Source: Schistocerca nitens (taxonomy: Eukaryota > Arthropoda > Insecta > Orthoptera > Acrididae). From it: DNA of 64,000 nt. Within the stretch, counting starts at the first letter, position 1. The number at the start of each line of letters is the position of its first letter. The position numbers and the translations under genes are program-made. Location: the NCBI RefSeq assembly GCF_023898315.1, contig NC_064616.1, forward strand, positions 291,241,205 to 291,305,204, written 5' to 3'. The notes below the pieces were generated by a model. The model was not told the DNA's origin and searched no databases. It saw only the letters and a program-made list of their open reading frames with translations. Positions 1 through 10,506 of the stretch are shown one piece after another.

Positions 1-1556
1 GTTTGGAAGGGGCTCCCTGGGTATGGATGTGTGATGTGAGTGTTAGTGTTCCATATTAAGAAGGTGAAGTTGGCTACATCATAAATAATCCTCCCTCTAT
101 GAGCTGCATTTTTCAGTTGCAGTAATTTTCTTTATAGAGTGCGGCATGTGGAGTCACTTTGTAAGATTGTTCTTGGGCGATTGACTCACTACCTTGCTCC
201 TAAGTGAGCCAACCGCTCACCAATTACAATCTAAAATGGCGTAGGGGCAATGAGAGGTGGCATGAGCCCCCTCTCATATTTCTATCTTACGATTCTCCTC
301 TCTAGTTGCATGCGGTGGAGGTTCCGTTGTTCCTTCACACGCGGACTTCCCATGTAGCGTCTCTCGCCACCCGGGTGGTCCAGTGACAGGCGGGCTCTTC
401 TCACTTTGAAAGGGTAGGCTGACAGGTGTGGGGGCCGAGTGAATACTCTCCGGACGCCGACATTGTCAGGAGACGCGGCCGCGAAAGCCGGAAGTGGCGG
501 CTGGGCTGGTGGTTCCGTTGCTTCGCAGAAGCTTAGCGAAAACACTTTCTGGCGGGCTACCAGCGAGGCGTGGGAATGACTTATGTACCCAGGCAGCTGG
601 GGCGGGAAAATTACCGCGCTTTCTGCAAAATAGGAACTGTGATTGGCTTGCTAAGGGCATAGCTCCGTGACGGGGCAAAATCAGCACAGAAATTGGCGCC
701 AAGAATCTCCATTGGTGGAATGGTAGTGCTCCGGCAATGGAGTGGAATTTCCGCCGGTTTTGGTGTTGCTGATTGGAACGTAACCACGACCACTGTCGTG
801 GGGGCGGGAAGGTTGTGTGTTCGGCCTGTACGGGTGCTCTGGGGTAGTCGGCAGTCGCCTTTCGGTCGAGGACGTTGAAGCAGCCAGCCCTCGCCTGCGG
901 TACGCCAGATCGTGTTCTGGGAGATAAGAAGACTGTTGGTAATGTACATCCGCAGCACCGGCAGATAGGGATTTTCCTAGGTGATAATCAGAGCTCAGCA
1001 GAGCGCGCCTGTTCATCCTTTTCTAACTTTGTTCAGTTTCGAGTAACAGCAATTACCATTGGGTTAGCTGTGTGTCTCTCTTGAGATTTGAGTGGAAAGG
1101 AATTGGCTCCACATACCACTTCGTCTTAAACCTCACGATCTAAGTTAGGGACAACTTCACCTTTATAGTGTTTGTATGAATCTCCAATTTTAGCCAATTT
1201 GATGTTTTATAAATTTGCTGTGTTTCTTTTACTATTCTGTGTTTAATCTTAATAAATCATATTGTTAGTTTGAACAGAACTTTCATTCTGTTAATCAATA
1301 GAGCAACCCTATCATTCCTCACTATGCTAATGAAACCTTTGTTTATTTAACTTATGTACCAAATTAAATTACTGCAGGTGCCAAACTCTCTTCTACTCCA
1401 CTAGCAGGGTTGATTAGAGTCAGTTCGCGTATTTTTTTTTATCCTTGTGCAACAGCAAAAGTCGGAGTTAGAATAGGGGGGGCTTAGAGCATGATTTACA
1501 CATGTGGATTCTAGTAGAATTTAGTGATAAATACACTACTAGCCCCGGCACCTCGC
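1..1556. other. Unassigned flank with a GC-rich block
   Basis: No gene is supported here. A GC-rich block (about 300-910) holds CCAAT/ATTGG motifs and a GC-box-like 'gggcggg', and is followed by AT-rich DNA with an AATAAA at about 1248. That order (promoter-like block, then polyadenylation signal) would suit a retrotransposon LTR in + orientation, but I see no matching second LTR, so this is only a suggestion. The short open frames on both strands have no recognisable motif. The duplicated Polinton segment starts at about 1557, where similarity to the other copy stops abruptly. Confidence 0.3.
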
Positions 1557-4500
1557 AACCCTACATCAGAATCGGCGGCCATACCCCCCCTGATTTTTCC
1601 ACCTAATCCCTTGCATTCATCTTCGGACAGCCACGTAAACTCGCCAATCGGCAGCGATTGCATCATAGCATGCCCGTATAAATTATTGACATCTAGATAC
1701 ATTATGTAACTTGAATCAAGGGATGCTTTGAACCTGTCACCCTTCCGTGCGTTATTTGCTGTTGCGTGTCTGTGAATACATTGGCAAAGGCCCCCACGGA
1801 TCCCCCGTTCGAAGAAAAGAAGCATGTCAGGATCGGTCAATAATTCGATACTGCACTTCGTTTTCTTGAGCATTGCGTCCCAAGACAACCCAGGTGCCGT
1901 GTAATAAAAGGCGGCTCCAGAGAATATGTGGCCATACATATACTCCGGAACTTCTCGAAAACGTCCACAAGCAAGCGCACGTCTGTGTCCATGTAAAGAT
2001 GTGCATACTCTCCTAAATAAGAAATATTGAATTCCCGCCAGACATTCACGGCATGCTCATACTCTGCATTCATTATGGTGTCGCCTGTGAGGTTTCTGGA
2101 GAATGCAGTTATGTCGGGTAGCCTGGTTTCGTCAAGTTTGTCCATACTATCCACATACTTGTATCGGAAAACCCCTTTCCTAGTCACAAGTTGAAACTTT
2201 TCCTCGTCGGGAAATGCAGCTCGAGTGATATGCATTTCCCCACAAGGTAGAGTCTCAACAAGTTTCTGTAGTGGTGCCTGCAGAAAACGTAGTGTATCGA
2301 GGAAGCGCAGCGTAATTCTCGGCGTCATTCATTTGGAGAATGAAATATACTTCTCGACGCTCTCAGGTAGGACACTCAGCTGATTTCTCTCCCAACGGAA
2401 ATCGACCAAATGCTCAACTAGAAAGTGAGCGACATACCCACTTAAATTATGGAGTAAAACTGGTATGTGCCTAGGTAATTGGTACTTCAAATTGCATGCA
2501 TTTTGAGCTGCGCTGCGGAATTTCCCTGTAAGATGACAGTGATCCCTACAAGGAGTTTCCGCTTTTCTGTCTAACGGCAGCCCCCAAATATGACACTCGG
2601 TGGCGTTATTATACAAATCTTCATTCTCCTTCGATTTGGTCATGGGAACATTGCCGCTGTACAGCGTATCAACTTCCGGTGAAAATTTTTCCAGCTCAGA
2701 GAGCAACCAAATCGATCGATTTTCCCCGACGTAAGATTTGTATTGGTTAAGGTTGGTGTCATATGACGATACGATTTGGTACGCTGCCGCATATGGTATG
2801 CGTTTCTTTGTAAAGGTAGTGTGTGAGGTGGTAGGATCGCCTTCACAGCGGGTCACAGGAGCGAGGAGGCATACAAAGTCGGTATACACTACAAACGGGC
2901 AGCGCTCCTGGTGAGCATTTCTAAACTTTATGAATTTGTTTTCCTGGGTGGGCATGATAACACGTACTACATTCTTGGAGGTGCAGTCTACTAGATGCAT
3001 AGCTAATAACTGTTCAGATGAGAAATAATTGAGGCACCTTAAACAAATATGTTTTACACGACAACTAGTTGATAGTTGGGAGAAAAGGAGTCTGGACATG
3101 TCCTTGACCCAGACATAGTGATAATTGTCACCTTCAGAAAAGAGAAGCATATTTACATGCAGCTCTCGCTCACTGCAAATTTTGAGAATTGGAGGGGGCC
3201 GACTACGATATGCTTGTCTTGCTTGTCTGACTTGCTTTTCTTCTTCTCCAGGTCATAAACGTGTACCGATATTCCGGTATTTCGTGCCTCGAATTTAGGT
3301 ATGTCCTGGATCTTGACGGAGAACTCAATCCCATCACAGTTCTAATATGTCTTAATATTACTGGCTTTGCATGTACCTGGACGATATGGGCAATATCTAT
3401 AATTATGGTTTCTTTCGCAAGCCAGGATTGACCATGCAAAACAAGCGTGATCTTTTCTATTTTGGACATTAATGCACGCCCTCTTGGTAGCTATATCTTG
3501 AGGGAGATTAATAAAGCTGGACCCTCCATTTAACGGATCGTGGACATGTATATGGATGTCCAGGTGTAGAATTCGGCTGTGCCTTAGCTGAACCGTTGAC
3601 TTCCATCTCGGAAAAGCGGCCCAATATGACACTCAAGGTGGATTTACGAAACCACTCGGAGATTGATGTGCTCTGTGTTATCAAGCCATTATCTCCCCCA
3701 AAGATAATGAATGCTGGTCTCTCCATCACCAGACTGAACTTTGGGGGGCGGGGGGGTGATAAATCAATGCAGAGCACTGCACTGCACTTAACGGCGGGAT
3801 AACGCTGATTTTGGACAAACTTGAGGAGCTCGGTTTCTAGGACAGGGAGGCACGCGTTTAAAAATCCAACAGGATCGCCATACCACACCACCAGGTTTTC
3901 GATCCTAGTGATCCAGATTTGCTCCTCAAAGGCATCCACAACCGCCGAGTACTGCAACTGAGGAATGCTATCGCCGACCTGATCTCATTCATTAATAGGG
4001 CGAGAGAGAGAACTGCCGATAGCCACAGGATCACTAATACTAGAGCTATAACTAGGTGAGGTGGGCTGTACCTCGCGCGATGGAGCTGATACACGTGCTG
4101 GTCACTGTGAGGGACCAGCGGGCATGCCCCAATGAGACCAGCCGGGGGTGGGCTCTGTGACCTTGGAAACCGCAGTGGCAGCCGCTTCCCGTGCGGCGGC
4201 TGGAGGTGCAGGTGATGCATGTGGCGGCCAGGAGGCGCTAGGCTGCATGACCTTGGCGACGGCAGACGCAGCTTCGCACGCAGCGACAAGGGTCAAAGCA
4301 CATCTCCGCGGGCACTGTTGACAGTCCGGTTTAGCTGCGACAGTCACGCGTGCGACCGCAAGCTGGGAGTCGACCGCTGTAGAGATAAAGTGAAATAAGT
4401 ACACTGTCTATGGCGATGAATTCTAACGAACACAAACATGGTTATAATGAGAGTGAGTAATTCCCTTTCTGGCACTGACTCCAGGGCATGAATAATTGAT

Positions 4501-4955
4501 CTGGGCAGTCTATTGCCCCCTCAAAAAACTTTTTTACTTACAAATAGGGTGCTGTTGGAACTGTTGCTGAATGGCCTCGTCATGCCTATCAATAGAATAA
4601 AGGTCCTGAATAGCATTTCCTGTAACAGAATGAGATATAATTTTAGTTACTTTGAAAGGTTAGCTAGAGTGAAAGATCTCTATACTTACAGGAGTGGTGG
4701 TGGTGTTCTGGGCTACATGGAGCTGGAGGCTGAACATAATTATGTAGGGCACTACAAGGAGCACCCCCCCCCCCCCCAGCTGTGCTTCCAACTAGAGTTG
4801 GATTTGCTTCAAGTGATCTAGGAACAAATAAAAAAATAACAAGTACAAAATAAGAAAACAAATTTTTAAATGGTTAATATAAACGATGAACAGGCTAGAA
4901 TTAAAATTATACTCACAAGGCAAGTCTGGCAGTCCATCGAGCACAGGAGGCTGGG
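1557..4955 (-). pseudogene. Polinton DNA polymerase B pseudogene, copy A (inverted duplicate)
   Basis: This is a decayed protein-primed family B DNA polymerase of a Polinton/Maverick element, which would replicate the element's linear DNA. It matches copy B at 9.15-12.69 kb almost base for base, in opposite orientation, introns included. The main exon starts after an acceptor at about 4377. In gene order come a low-complexity Ala/Pro leader, the N-terminal domain, the 3'-5' exonuclease region (VVYTDFVCLL, where the exonuclease I glutamate is Val), a GYVAHF segment where copy C has Asp instead of Val, and palm motif A (DVNNLYG) at about 1680. It is cut off just after motif A, so motifs B and C are absent. 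An in-frame TGA at about 2327 and a frameshift near 1930 are shared with copy B. It is not functional. Confidence 0.88.
4764..4780. repeat. Poly-C tract in an upstream exon of polymerase copy A
   Basis: An uninterrupted C run lies at the same place as the longer G run at 9338-9360 in copy B (opposite orientation). It falls inside the exon that follows the ttgttcctag acceptor. Its length differs between the two otherwise near-identical copies, as expected for a slippage-prone tract. Confidence 0.85.
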
Positions 4956-5640
4956 TAGGGGCAGTCGGTGCTGCTTGAGGTGGCACAGCTGGGCCATGAT
5001 ATGGCATTAGATGACCAGAGTGTACTATTGTAGTACGATCAAGTAACTGAATTTAGGCATTAATTGGGGAGGTGATGTGCAATAGAGGGAAGGGGCCCGC
5101 ATACCGAGGAGCTTACTTTTTATTTCGTCCCTTTTTTACCACAGGATTTCAGAGCAATACCAAATCACGAGGTCTATATTGAGGGAGTGTAGTACCTTTG
5201 TTGCTGCGTTCTATCTGTTTTTGTGTGGCTTTAAAAAAACTGCGTTTAAATTGGATCCTTATGGCCTTGAGACCGCGGCTAGCCTTTTTACTTCGCTATG
5301 CTGACGTGAGAAGGCAATTTGTCAATCTCAAATGATGAATTCATGTTTCTCCCGTAGACTACTTCGTATGGGGAGTACCCAGTGGTCTCATGGACACGAC
5401 TATTAAATGCTGAGGCGACAAATCCTACATATCTGTCCCAATGTAATTGAGTCTTCCCTATATAATATAATAGCATTCGCTCAACAGCTTTGTGCATTCG
5501 CTCTAGGCGCCTGTAGGCTTTTGAAAGGGATACTTCACCGTTTTTTGATTCGTAACACTTTGCAAATTTGTGCAAACAGTACTGACATAAAATTTGAGCC
5601 TTGGTTGGTGAGTATTGCGTCAGGGCTACTGAAAGGCAGA
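4956..5640 (-). pseudogene. Gypsy-type retrotransposon integrase, C-terminal part
   Basis: Read on -, this gives the end of a Ty3/gypsy pol polyprotein. It begins with the integrase catalytic core (LTNQGSNFMS, where the family normally has Asp at the Asn position), continues through the core's glutamate region (RLERMHKA) and HWDRYVGFVASAFNSRVHET, and ends with the C-terminal segment APRYAGPFP and RTTIVHSGHLMPYHG. Frameshifts and stops (for example at about 5150 and 5116) show decay. The last in-frame stretch runs without a break into Polinton exon 2 at about 4955, so the gypsy pol end and Polinton DNA are physically fused. The upstream part of this retroelement is lost where a Tc1/mariner element begins at 5696. 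Confidence 0.8.
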
Positions 5641-5693
5641 ACTAAAGGCGGAAGCAACAGTTTCAGCGGTCATTCCTCAAGTGGTGTGAAAAT

Positions 5694-6747
5694 TACACTA
5701 CTGGCCATTAAAATTGCTACACCAAGAAGAAATGAATATGATAAACGGGTATTCATTGGACAAATATATTATACTAGAACTGACATGTGATTACATTTTC
5801 ACGCAATTTGGGTGCATAGATCCTGAGAAACCAGTACCCAGAATAAGCACCTCTGGCCGTAATAACGGCATTGATACACCTGGGCATTGAGTTAAACAAA
5901 CCTAGTATGGCATGTACAGGTACAGCTGCCCATTCAGCTTCAACACGGTACCACAGTTCATCAAGAGTAGTCACTGGCGTATTGTGACGAGCCAGTTGCT
6001 CGGCCACCATTGGCAAAAATGGTTCAAATGCCTCTGAGCACTATGCAACCTAACTTCAGAGGTCACCAGTCGCCTAGAACTTAGAACTAATTAAACCTAA
6101 CTAACCTAAGGACATCACACACACCCATGCCCGAGGCAGGATTCGAACCTGTGACGTTAGCGGTCACTCGGCTGCAGCTGTAGCGCCTAGAACTGCACGG
6201 CCTCTCCGGCCCAGTCGGCCACCATTGACCAGACGTTTTCAATTAGTGAGAGATCTGGAGAATGTGCTGGCCAAGGCAGCAGTCGGACATTTTCTGTCTC
6301 CAGAAAGGCCCGTACAGGACCTGCAAGATGCGGTCGTGAATTATCCTGCTGAAATATACGGTTTCGCAGGGATCGAATGAAGGGTAGAGCCACGGGTCGT
6401 AACATATCTGAAATGTAACGTCCACTGTTCAAAGTGCCGTCAATGCGAACAAGAAGTGACCGAGATGTGTAACCAATGGCACCCCATACCATCACGCCGG
6501 GTGATACGCCAGTATGGCGTTGACGAATAAATGCTTCCAATTTGTGTTCACAGCGATGCCGCCAAACACGGATGCGACCATCATGATGTTGTCGACGGGA
6601 CGTTAAACACTAACCACCACCACCACCACCACCATCATGATGCTGTAAACAGGACCTGGATCATCCGAAAAAATGTTTTGCCATTCGTGCACCCAGGTTC
6701 GTCATTGAGTACACCATCGCAGGCGCTCCTGTCTGTGATGCAGCGTC
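5694..6747 (-). mobile_element. Tc1/mariner transposon, first part, with transposase pseudogene
   Basis: The element starts after a TA at 5694 with the end sequence cactactggccattaaaatt. On - it encodes the DDE domain of a Tc1-like transposase: SPGVMVWGAIGY, then QQDNSRPHLAGPVRAFL (second catalytic Asp), then LPWPAHSPDLSLIENVW (third acidic position) between about 6230 and 6540. The N-terminal half of the gene extends toward 6747. A SINE interrupts it at 6013-6214 and a whole Polinton at 6748. The continuation is at 20374. A (cac)n expansion at 6613-6634 sits in the gene. The transposase is not intact. Confidence 0.88.
6013..6214 (-). mobile_element. tRNA-derived SINE inserted in the Tc1 element
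   Basis: A SINE in - orientation is flanked by a perfect 13-bp target duplication (tcggccaccattg at 6000-6012 and 6215-6227). On - it has an RNA polymerase III A-box-like head, a B box (ggttcgaatcc), the 'cctaaggacatcacacac' body motif (seen here in + order) and the tail ending ccatttttg. This is the same family as the copies at 16167, 17022, 22310 and 28553. Confidence 0.9.
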
Positions 6748-7040
6748 AGTAGTAGGACTAAGTATGTGTCAGAGCACTCTGCATTGTTGCCAAATTTATT
6801 CAAGATGGCGGTGTTGATATCATCTAAGATGGCCGATTTTGGCGGGAAGATAGGCCAATTGTGCTATGTCCACTAACCTAACCCCAAAAAAAGGCGGGAA
6901 TTTTGGATTTTGGCGGGAAAATAGGATAATTGGGCTACGGCCACTAACCTAAGCCACCAGAAAAAATAGGCGCGAAATTCAAATTCCAACGTGATAATGC
7001 ATGCAGAACCGTACTTATCTTTATTATTATTTGTCATTTA
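6748..7040 (+). repeat. Left terminal inverted repeat of the Polinton
   Basis: This matches the reverse complement of 20050-20373 along nearly its whole length, ending in a TTATTATTATT tract. Shared landmarks are gcattgttgccaaatttatt, two aagatggc motifs, gattttggcgggaagatagg and ccactaacctaa. Repeated aagatggc (YY1-like) and gcggga motifs suggest a regulatory role in addition to marking the end. Confidence 0.88.
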
Positions 7041-9105
7041 TTATTATTATTATTATTCGGCTGCCTTCACTAACATATAATCAAGGTGTCCAATTTCCGC
7101 GGTCAGAAAGCATTTCCTTTACACCCACAGCAAAAATCTGTCCCAACTTCAAATTCCAACACCATAATCTATCACACGTATGAAATAGCCCACATTCCCA
7201 CTCACTCATATTTTTTTCACTGCTAACTTATCGAAATCTCGTCAAATAATAATAATAATAATAATAAATCGCACTTGTACTAACGTAAGTCACCTCCTGT
7301 GAATGGCCAGGAAAAAGAGGATGGAAGTCTTTATTTTAATAAGTACGGTCATCACTTGTTCTCCATCTCACTTAGTACACACATCTTGGAGATGGCAGCT
7401 GCACCCAGTGCGCTCACCAAGACGTTCACACAAGAACTGGTTTAGTTGAAATCGTTGCCAGCAGAAGGACCTACTCCTAGGTGCCACGGTCGCCGCAGGT
7501 AAGGGAGCGACTGCATAACCCCACGTCACGGCCGGTTTAGTGTTCTCGTCATCAACAACAACAACATATTTTCCCAGACAGGGCAGTCTCCCCCGTGCCC
7601 AAAGCAGCACATTGAAACCTGCACATCTCTACGAAAGAAAGAAAGCCATGCCACACGTTTCCCACCAACTTTCTATCTGCAGGACACATTGCACCCTGTC
7701 TATACGTATCTCACGACTGCCCTTGTAAAAATGTGTTTTGCTCACACATGTTGACGTTCCAACTGTCCGTTGTCTACACGTTCCCGCCAAAATTGTTTTT
7801 CCCGAACAAGTTAGTACTTCCCAAGACCAACCGTTCACCATCTACCACGTGTATTTCTCGGACAAAGAACGCCCTGCCACACTTTTCTCGCCAAAAGCTA
7901 TTTCCTTAAGACTGGAAACTTCCACAACGGCACGTGTGTTCGGCCCTAACTTAACTGATCACCCTATTCTCATTATCCAAAAATATCCTTCCATTACCAA
8001 CACACTCCTGTATACGTGAGCGATCGCACGTCCGTAGTCACGTGCGCAATCAATTTAATTTAAGACAAAGTGCCCATCACTACTTAATTAAATCGACCAA
8101 TTAATTAACGTCTCTCGTCCAAAAATGCAAAGTCCACTTCGACCTTGAGTCAATTTTCGTCCACCTGCACTTCGAATGAAATAGTTAAACTCTCTACCGA
8201 CCACTATGTCACCTTACCGATCCATGTTTATTCGCTAACATGTACTAATTGTACTCCACTTCTAGCAAACAAAGCCACTAACCTGTCACCTTTGACTCTC
8301 TCTCTCCTGCCACAAGCGCGAGGCCGCTCACGTCATGGTCTCCACCTTTATACTCTCGTCCGACATACTCCTCTGTAATTATTCTAACTATGAACCGATT
8401 ACTGACGTTCAATCCACGCCATCTAGACATGGCCAGAGCACGTCTACCAGTACCTAAACCGAGAACATCGTTCAACCAACATGTAGTTAACCGCGAAATA
8501 CTGCAATCCATTGTGCGCTCATAGCTACTCCCCTCCGCAAGTTGATCTAATGCGAAGTTCGCAACTCAAATCCACATCTACACAAAATAAGAACTCAACC
8601 AAACTCTATAGATCTGCTCACAAATACTTAACCTTCTCTCTACCAAGAAAAAAAATATAGCTAACGATAATCATCTCCATACTTTCTAAATCATGTCATT
8701 CAGCCTTACTAACCCTGTTAATCACACCTATATAACATACTTTTAATAATAAATCACCCATACTAACACACTTTATAAACTCAAATCCTCAATTTACTGT
8801 CCATTCTAAATACGATCAATCATTTTTCTATAATTTTATAAAATGCTCAGCTCTCCCCCAAGTCCTGGAAGCATCTGCATGGTTCAGCTTTCAGCCACCA
8901 GAGTTGCTAGTGAACTAATTCACCACTCCCACAGAATCCTCAACACCCATTCGTTCATCCCACAATCATGTTATACTACGTCATCACACTTACTTAAGGA
9001 GTCACCCCCTGCTCATCTTTCTCACTAATCCGTTGTCTGCCGCATCGATCGTATTTTTTTTTTTGCCATTAATTATATACCTCGATTTTATAGTGGACCT
9101 CGCAC
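7041..9105. other. Left arm of the Polinton, no gene recognised
   Basis: AT-rich DNA lies between the terminal repeat and the second exon of polymerase copy B. I see a short (ata)n tract near 7248-7266 and scattered TATA-like sequences (for example cctatataac near 8727). By analogy with copy C the first coding exon and promoter of the polymerase gene should lie here, but I could not identify an exon beginning with the Met-Lys-Arg signature found in copies C and D. Open frames up to 93 codons have no family motif. Confidence 0.4.
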
Positions 9106-9337
9106 ATTTTATCCTGGATTGCGAGAAACGGACTGGAACACAACAGGCTACCCAGCCCCAGCCTCCTGTGCTCGATGGACTGCCAGACTTGCCTTGTGAG
9201 TATAATTTTAATTCTAGCCTGTTCATCGTTTATATTAACCATTTAAAAATTTGTTTTCTTATTTTGTACTTGTTATTTTTTTATTTGTTTCTAGATCACT
9301 TAAGGCAAATCCAACTCTAGTTGGAAGCACAGCTGGT

Positions 9338-9360
9338 GGGGGGGGGGGGGGGGGGGGGGG
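9338..9360. repeat. Poly-G tract in an upstream exon of copy B
   Basis: A run of about two dozen G lies in the exon that starts at 9295. Copy A has a shorter run at the same place. The run makes the exon's reading frame unpredictable and may have been miscounted in sequencing. Confidence 0.85.
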
Positions 9361-10479
9361 TTGCTCCATGTAGTGCCCTACACAATTATGTTCGGCCCCC
9401 AGCTCCATGTAGCCCAGAACACCACCACCACTCCTGTAAGTACAGAGAAAAATAAATCGATCTCTATGATCTTTCACTCTAGCTAACCTTTCAAAGTAAC
9501 TAAAATTATATATCATTCTGTTACAGGAAATGCTATTCTATCGATAGGCAGATCGAGGCCATTCAGCAACAGCACCCTATTTGTAAGTAAAAAAAAATTA
9601 CCCATCTCTAATAAGATTAATGTACTTATGTCTTTCTTTAACAATTCATTTAATCTTGTTTGTTATAGGTGATTGTAAGTCCTTATTGGATGATGGAGTC
9701 GATGAATTTTTTAGGGGGCTATAGACTGCCCAGATCAATTATTCATGCCCTGGAGTCAGTGCCAGAAAGTGAATTACTCACTCTCATTATAACCATGTTT
9801 GTGTTCGTTAGAATTCATCGCCATAGACAGTGTACTTATTTTACTTTATCTCTACAGCGGTCGACTCCCAGCTTGCGGTCGCACGCGTGACTGTTGCAGC
9901 TAAACCGGACTGTCAATAATGCCCGCGGAGAGGTGCCTCGCCGGCTAAAACGCCCCTGGTCGCTGCGCGCGAAGCTGCATCTGCCTACGCCAAGGTCATG
10001 CAGCCTAGCGCCTCCCGGTCGCCACATGCACCTCCAGCCGCCGCACGGGAAGCGGCTGCCATTGCGGTTTCCAAGGTCACAGAGCCCACCCCCGGCTGGT
10101 CTCATTGGGGCACGCCTGCTGGTCCCTCACAGTGGCCAGCACGTGCATCATCTCCACCGTGCGAGGTACAGCCCATCTCACCTAGTTATAGCTCTAGTAT
10201 TAGTGATCATGTGGCTATTGGCAGTTCTCTCTCCTGCCCTTTTAATGAAGGAGATCAGGTCGGCGATAGCATACCTCAGTTGCAGTACTCGGCGATTGTG
10301 GATGCCTTTGAGGAGCGAATCTGGATCACTAGGATCGAAAACCTGGTGGTGTGGTATGGCGATCCAGTTGGATTTTTAAACGTGTGCCTCCCTGTCCTAG
10401 AAACCGAGCTCCTCAAGTTTGTCCAAAATCAGCGTTATCCCTCCGTCAAGTGCAGTGCAGTGCTCTGCGTTCAATTATC

Positions 10480-10506
10480 ACCCCCCCCCCCCCACCCCGC
10501 CCCCCA
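10480..10506. repeat. C-rich homopolymer block in the main polymerase exon (copy B)
   Basis: C runs broken by single A and G bases occur at the position where copy A has a G-rich block (3742-3757) and copy D a C run (about 32497-32513). Copy C lacks a long run here. The frame changes at this block, so it is a likely slippage hotspot. Confidence 0.8.

Noticed and set aside
282-1016. Overlapping frames in the GC-rich block near the start, considered as a host first exon
   Set aside because: Several overlapping frames on both strands, no recognised motif and no convincing splice structure. GC-rich DNA gives open frames by chance.
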